DNA of 64,000 bases, taken from positions 124,001 to 188,000 of the forward strand of contig NZ_QZWD01000008.1 in the NCBI RefSeq assembly GCF_003602005.1, read 5' to 3'. The notes under the pieces are model-generated. The model made no database searches. It was given only the letters and a program-made list of their open reading frames with translations, and had not been told where the DNA came from. Of this stretch, positions 62,761-64,000 are shown piece after piece. Within the stretch, counting starts at the first letter, position 1; each line of letters starts with the position of its first letter. Position numbers and translations under genes: made by a program. This DNA is from Salinisphaera sp. Q1T1-3. Its GTDB lineage: Bacteria; Pseudomonadota; Gammaproteobacteria; Nevskiales; Salinisphaeraceae.

Positions 62761-64000
62761 GGGCGCACTCCTTCAGAAGATTCGGAACGGGACGAACAGA
62801 CAGACGGGCCGGCCGTCGGATCGAAGACACCGCCGTCGAAGAATCGGTCCGCGCCGAGCGTGATGCCGGGCCCCATGTCGGCGGCCTGCCACGGGCCGGC
62901 GTGCGTGCCTTCGGTCTTGTGATCGCGGGCGGGTGCGACCAGCCCGAGGTCGTCGCAGACCCGGCGATAACGATCGGGCCGATAGACCGCATCCACGGCC
63001 GCGACGACATCGCTGGCCGCGTGGAGCTGCGCGCTGCGCTGCATGCGCCGGGCAAACCAGAGACCGTGCGATCGCCAGGGGAAATTGACGTGGCGGCGGG
63101 CAAACACCAGATGGTCGGGCGCGGCCTCGACCGGCCCGCCCGGATGCCGCTGGAGCCGACCGGCATAGACATCGGCCAGCACTTCGGTGGGGCAATCCAC
63201 GACCGCCGGATCGGCCATCAGCGGTGCCAGATCCGACCGCCCCTGGTCGGCATCAAGCCGATGACAGGCACGCAGCAGCGCCCGCAGCACCGCGCGATGC
63301 GTATTCGGATAGGCCTCGGCCCAGTCGGCGGCGACGCCAAAGACTTTTTCCGGCGCGTTGTTCCAGAGTTCGTAACCGGTCATCGGGATATGGCCGATGC
63401 CTTCGGCTACCGCGAGCTCGCTCCACGGCGCACCGACGCAGAACCCCGCAATCCGCTCGGCGCGCAGGTTGGCCAGCATGCGCGCCGGCGGCACGACGAT
63501 CAGGCGCACATCGCGATCCGGGTCGATACCGGCGGCTTCAAGCCAGTAGCGCAGCTGATAATGATGCGACGACACGGGGTGCACCATGGCAAACGTCAAT
63601 GGCGCCAGCCCCGCCGCCCGATCCTCGGCGATCACGCGCGCCAGCGACGAGGCATCGGCCGGCCCGTTTGTTTCGCCTGCGCCCTCGGCTCGCATGCGTT
63701 GCCAGAGCGCATCGCCGACACAAATGGCATTGCCGTTGGCGCCCAGCGCCAGGCTGGTGGTCATCGGCATGGGCGTGCTGCCCAGGCCCAGCGTCGCCGC
63801 CAGCGGCAGACCGGCCAGCATGGCCGCGCCGTCGAGCCGGCCGATGACCACATCGTCCCGGATCGCCGCCCAGGAGGCACGACGCGCGAGCGTGACGTCC
63901 AGGCCCTCTTCGGCGAACAGGCCGTCGCGTTCGGCCACGACCAGCGGCGCGCTGTCGGCCAGCGCGATGAAACCGAGGTGCAGTCGCGTCCTTTCCGGTG
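62757..64000 (-). CDS. NasS/NrtA/CmpA-family nitrate-binding protein, truncated by the window edge
   Basis: The frame is open to the right edge (LHLGFIALADSAPLVVAERDG), so the true start lies outside. CmpA/NrtA-family body with LDGAAMLAGLPLAATLGLG and MVHPVSSHHYQLRYWLEAAG. The part in view begins as a mature NasS would. In the NasS-NasT system the cytoplasmic NasS senses nitrate and frees the antiterminator NasT; a transport role as NrtA is the alternative. Position at the head of the operon favours NasS. Confidence 0.8.
   Translation of the reverse strand, partial: PERTRLHLGFIALADSAPLVVAERDGLFAEEGLDVTLARRASWAAIRDDVVIGRLDGAAMLAGLPLAATLGLGSTPMPMTTSLALGANGNAICVGDALWQRMRAEGAGETNGPADASSLARVIAEDRAAGLAPLTFAMVHPVSSHHYQLRYWLEAAGIDPDRDVRLIVVPPARMLANLRAERIAGFCVGAPWSELAVAEGIGHIPMTGYELWNNAPEKVFGVAADWAEAYPNTHRAVLRALLRACHRLDADQGRSDLAPLMADPAVVDCPTEVLADVYAGRLQRHPGGPVEAAPDHLVFARRHVNFPWRSHGLWFARRMQRSAQLHAASDVVAAVDAVYRPDRYRRVCDDLGLVAPARDHKTEGTHAGPWQAADMGPGITLGADRFFDGGVFDPTAGPSVCSSRSESSEGVRP

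Overview
This is a GC-rich (by eye about 63-65%) chromosomal window of a gammaproteobacterium. Evidence: the blocks tig-clpP-clpX-lon-hupB-ppiD-fabI and mltD-gloB-methyltransferase-rnhA-dnaQ, whose order I know from memory in Pseudomonas-type gammaproteobacteria; fadBA with the gamma-type fused FadB; bacterial tRNAs with encoded CCA. Acid-rich proteins, a multisubunit cation/proton antiporter operon and the general look of the genes suggest a marine or halophilic organism (Salinisphaera-like is a guess, not shown).

Layout. 0-7.7 kb: edge of a SorC/DeoR regulator, tRNA-Ala, a DUF2064 glycosyltransferase-like gene, a LOG-family gene, clpB with its own promoter and terminator, a frameshifted lipoprotein gene, and an OmpW-type porin. 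8-14.2 kb: an aldo-keto reductase, fadBA for fatty acid beta-oxidation, and a phasin-like protein with a very long Ser/Lys/Thr tail. 14.3-16 kb: ArsR-methyltransferase fusion overlapping a TVP38/VTT membrane protein gene. 16-23.6 kb: a tightly overlapping Mrp/Mbh-like operon (E, F, G, DUF4040/MbhE, B, C, D, D, a 100-aa membrane protein, D) with three NuoL/M/N-type subunits and no full-length MnhA. 24-28.6 kb: dnaQ, rnhA, methyltransferase, then divergent gloB and mltD. 28.8-38.8 kb: fabI, ppiD, three tRNAs, hupB, lon, clpX, clpP, tig. 39-43.6 kb: aldo-keto reductase, tRNA-Lys, tRNA-His, tRNA-Arg, a TauE/SafE permease and an ABC exporter. 44.4-49.1 kb: a LacI-controlled sugar or polyol cluster (oxidoreductase, isomerase, permease) with a perfect 14-bp operator. 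49.3-52.4 kb: decayed IS4 and IS5 type elements around a Sel1-repeat gene. 53-64 kb: an assimilatory nitrate gene cluster read leftwards: a NasS/NrtA-like protein (cut by the edge), NarK-type transporter, a 50-aa membrane protein, an FAD oxidoreductase, NasA with a C-terminal BFD-like [2Fe-2S] domain, a NirA-family siroheme reductase and a CysJ-like reductase in which an RnfB-type [4Fe-4S] motif stands where CysJ has its flavodoxin.

The most unusual non-gene signal is a family of about 150-300 bp repeats with ends of the type CTAGGGCCTGTTGA...TCAACAGGCCCTAG and internal hairpins whose sequence changes between copies while pairing is kept. Three of the four clear copies begin exactly at the TAG stop codon of a gene (ompW-like, aldo-keto reductase, last antiporter gene).
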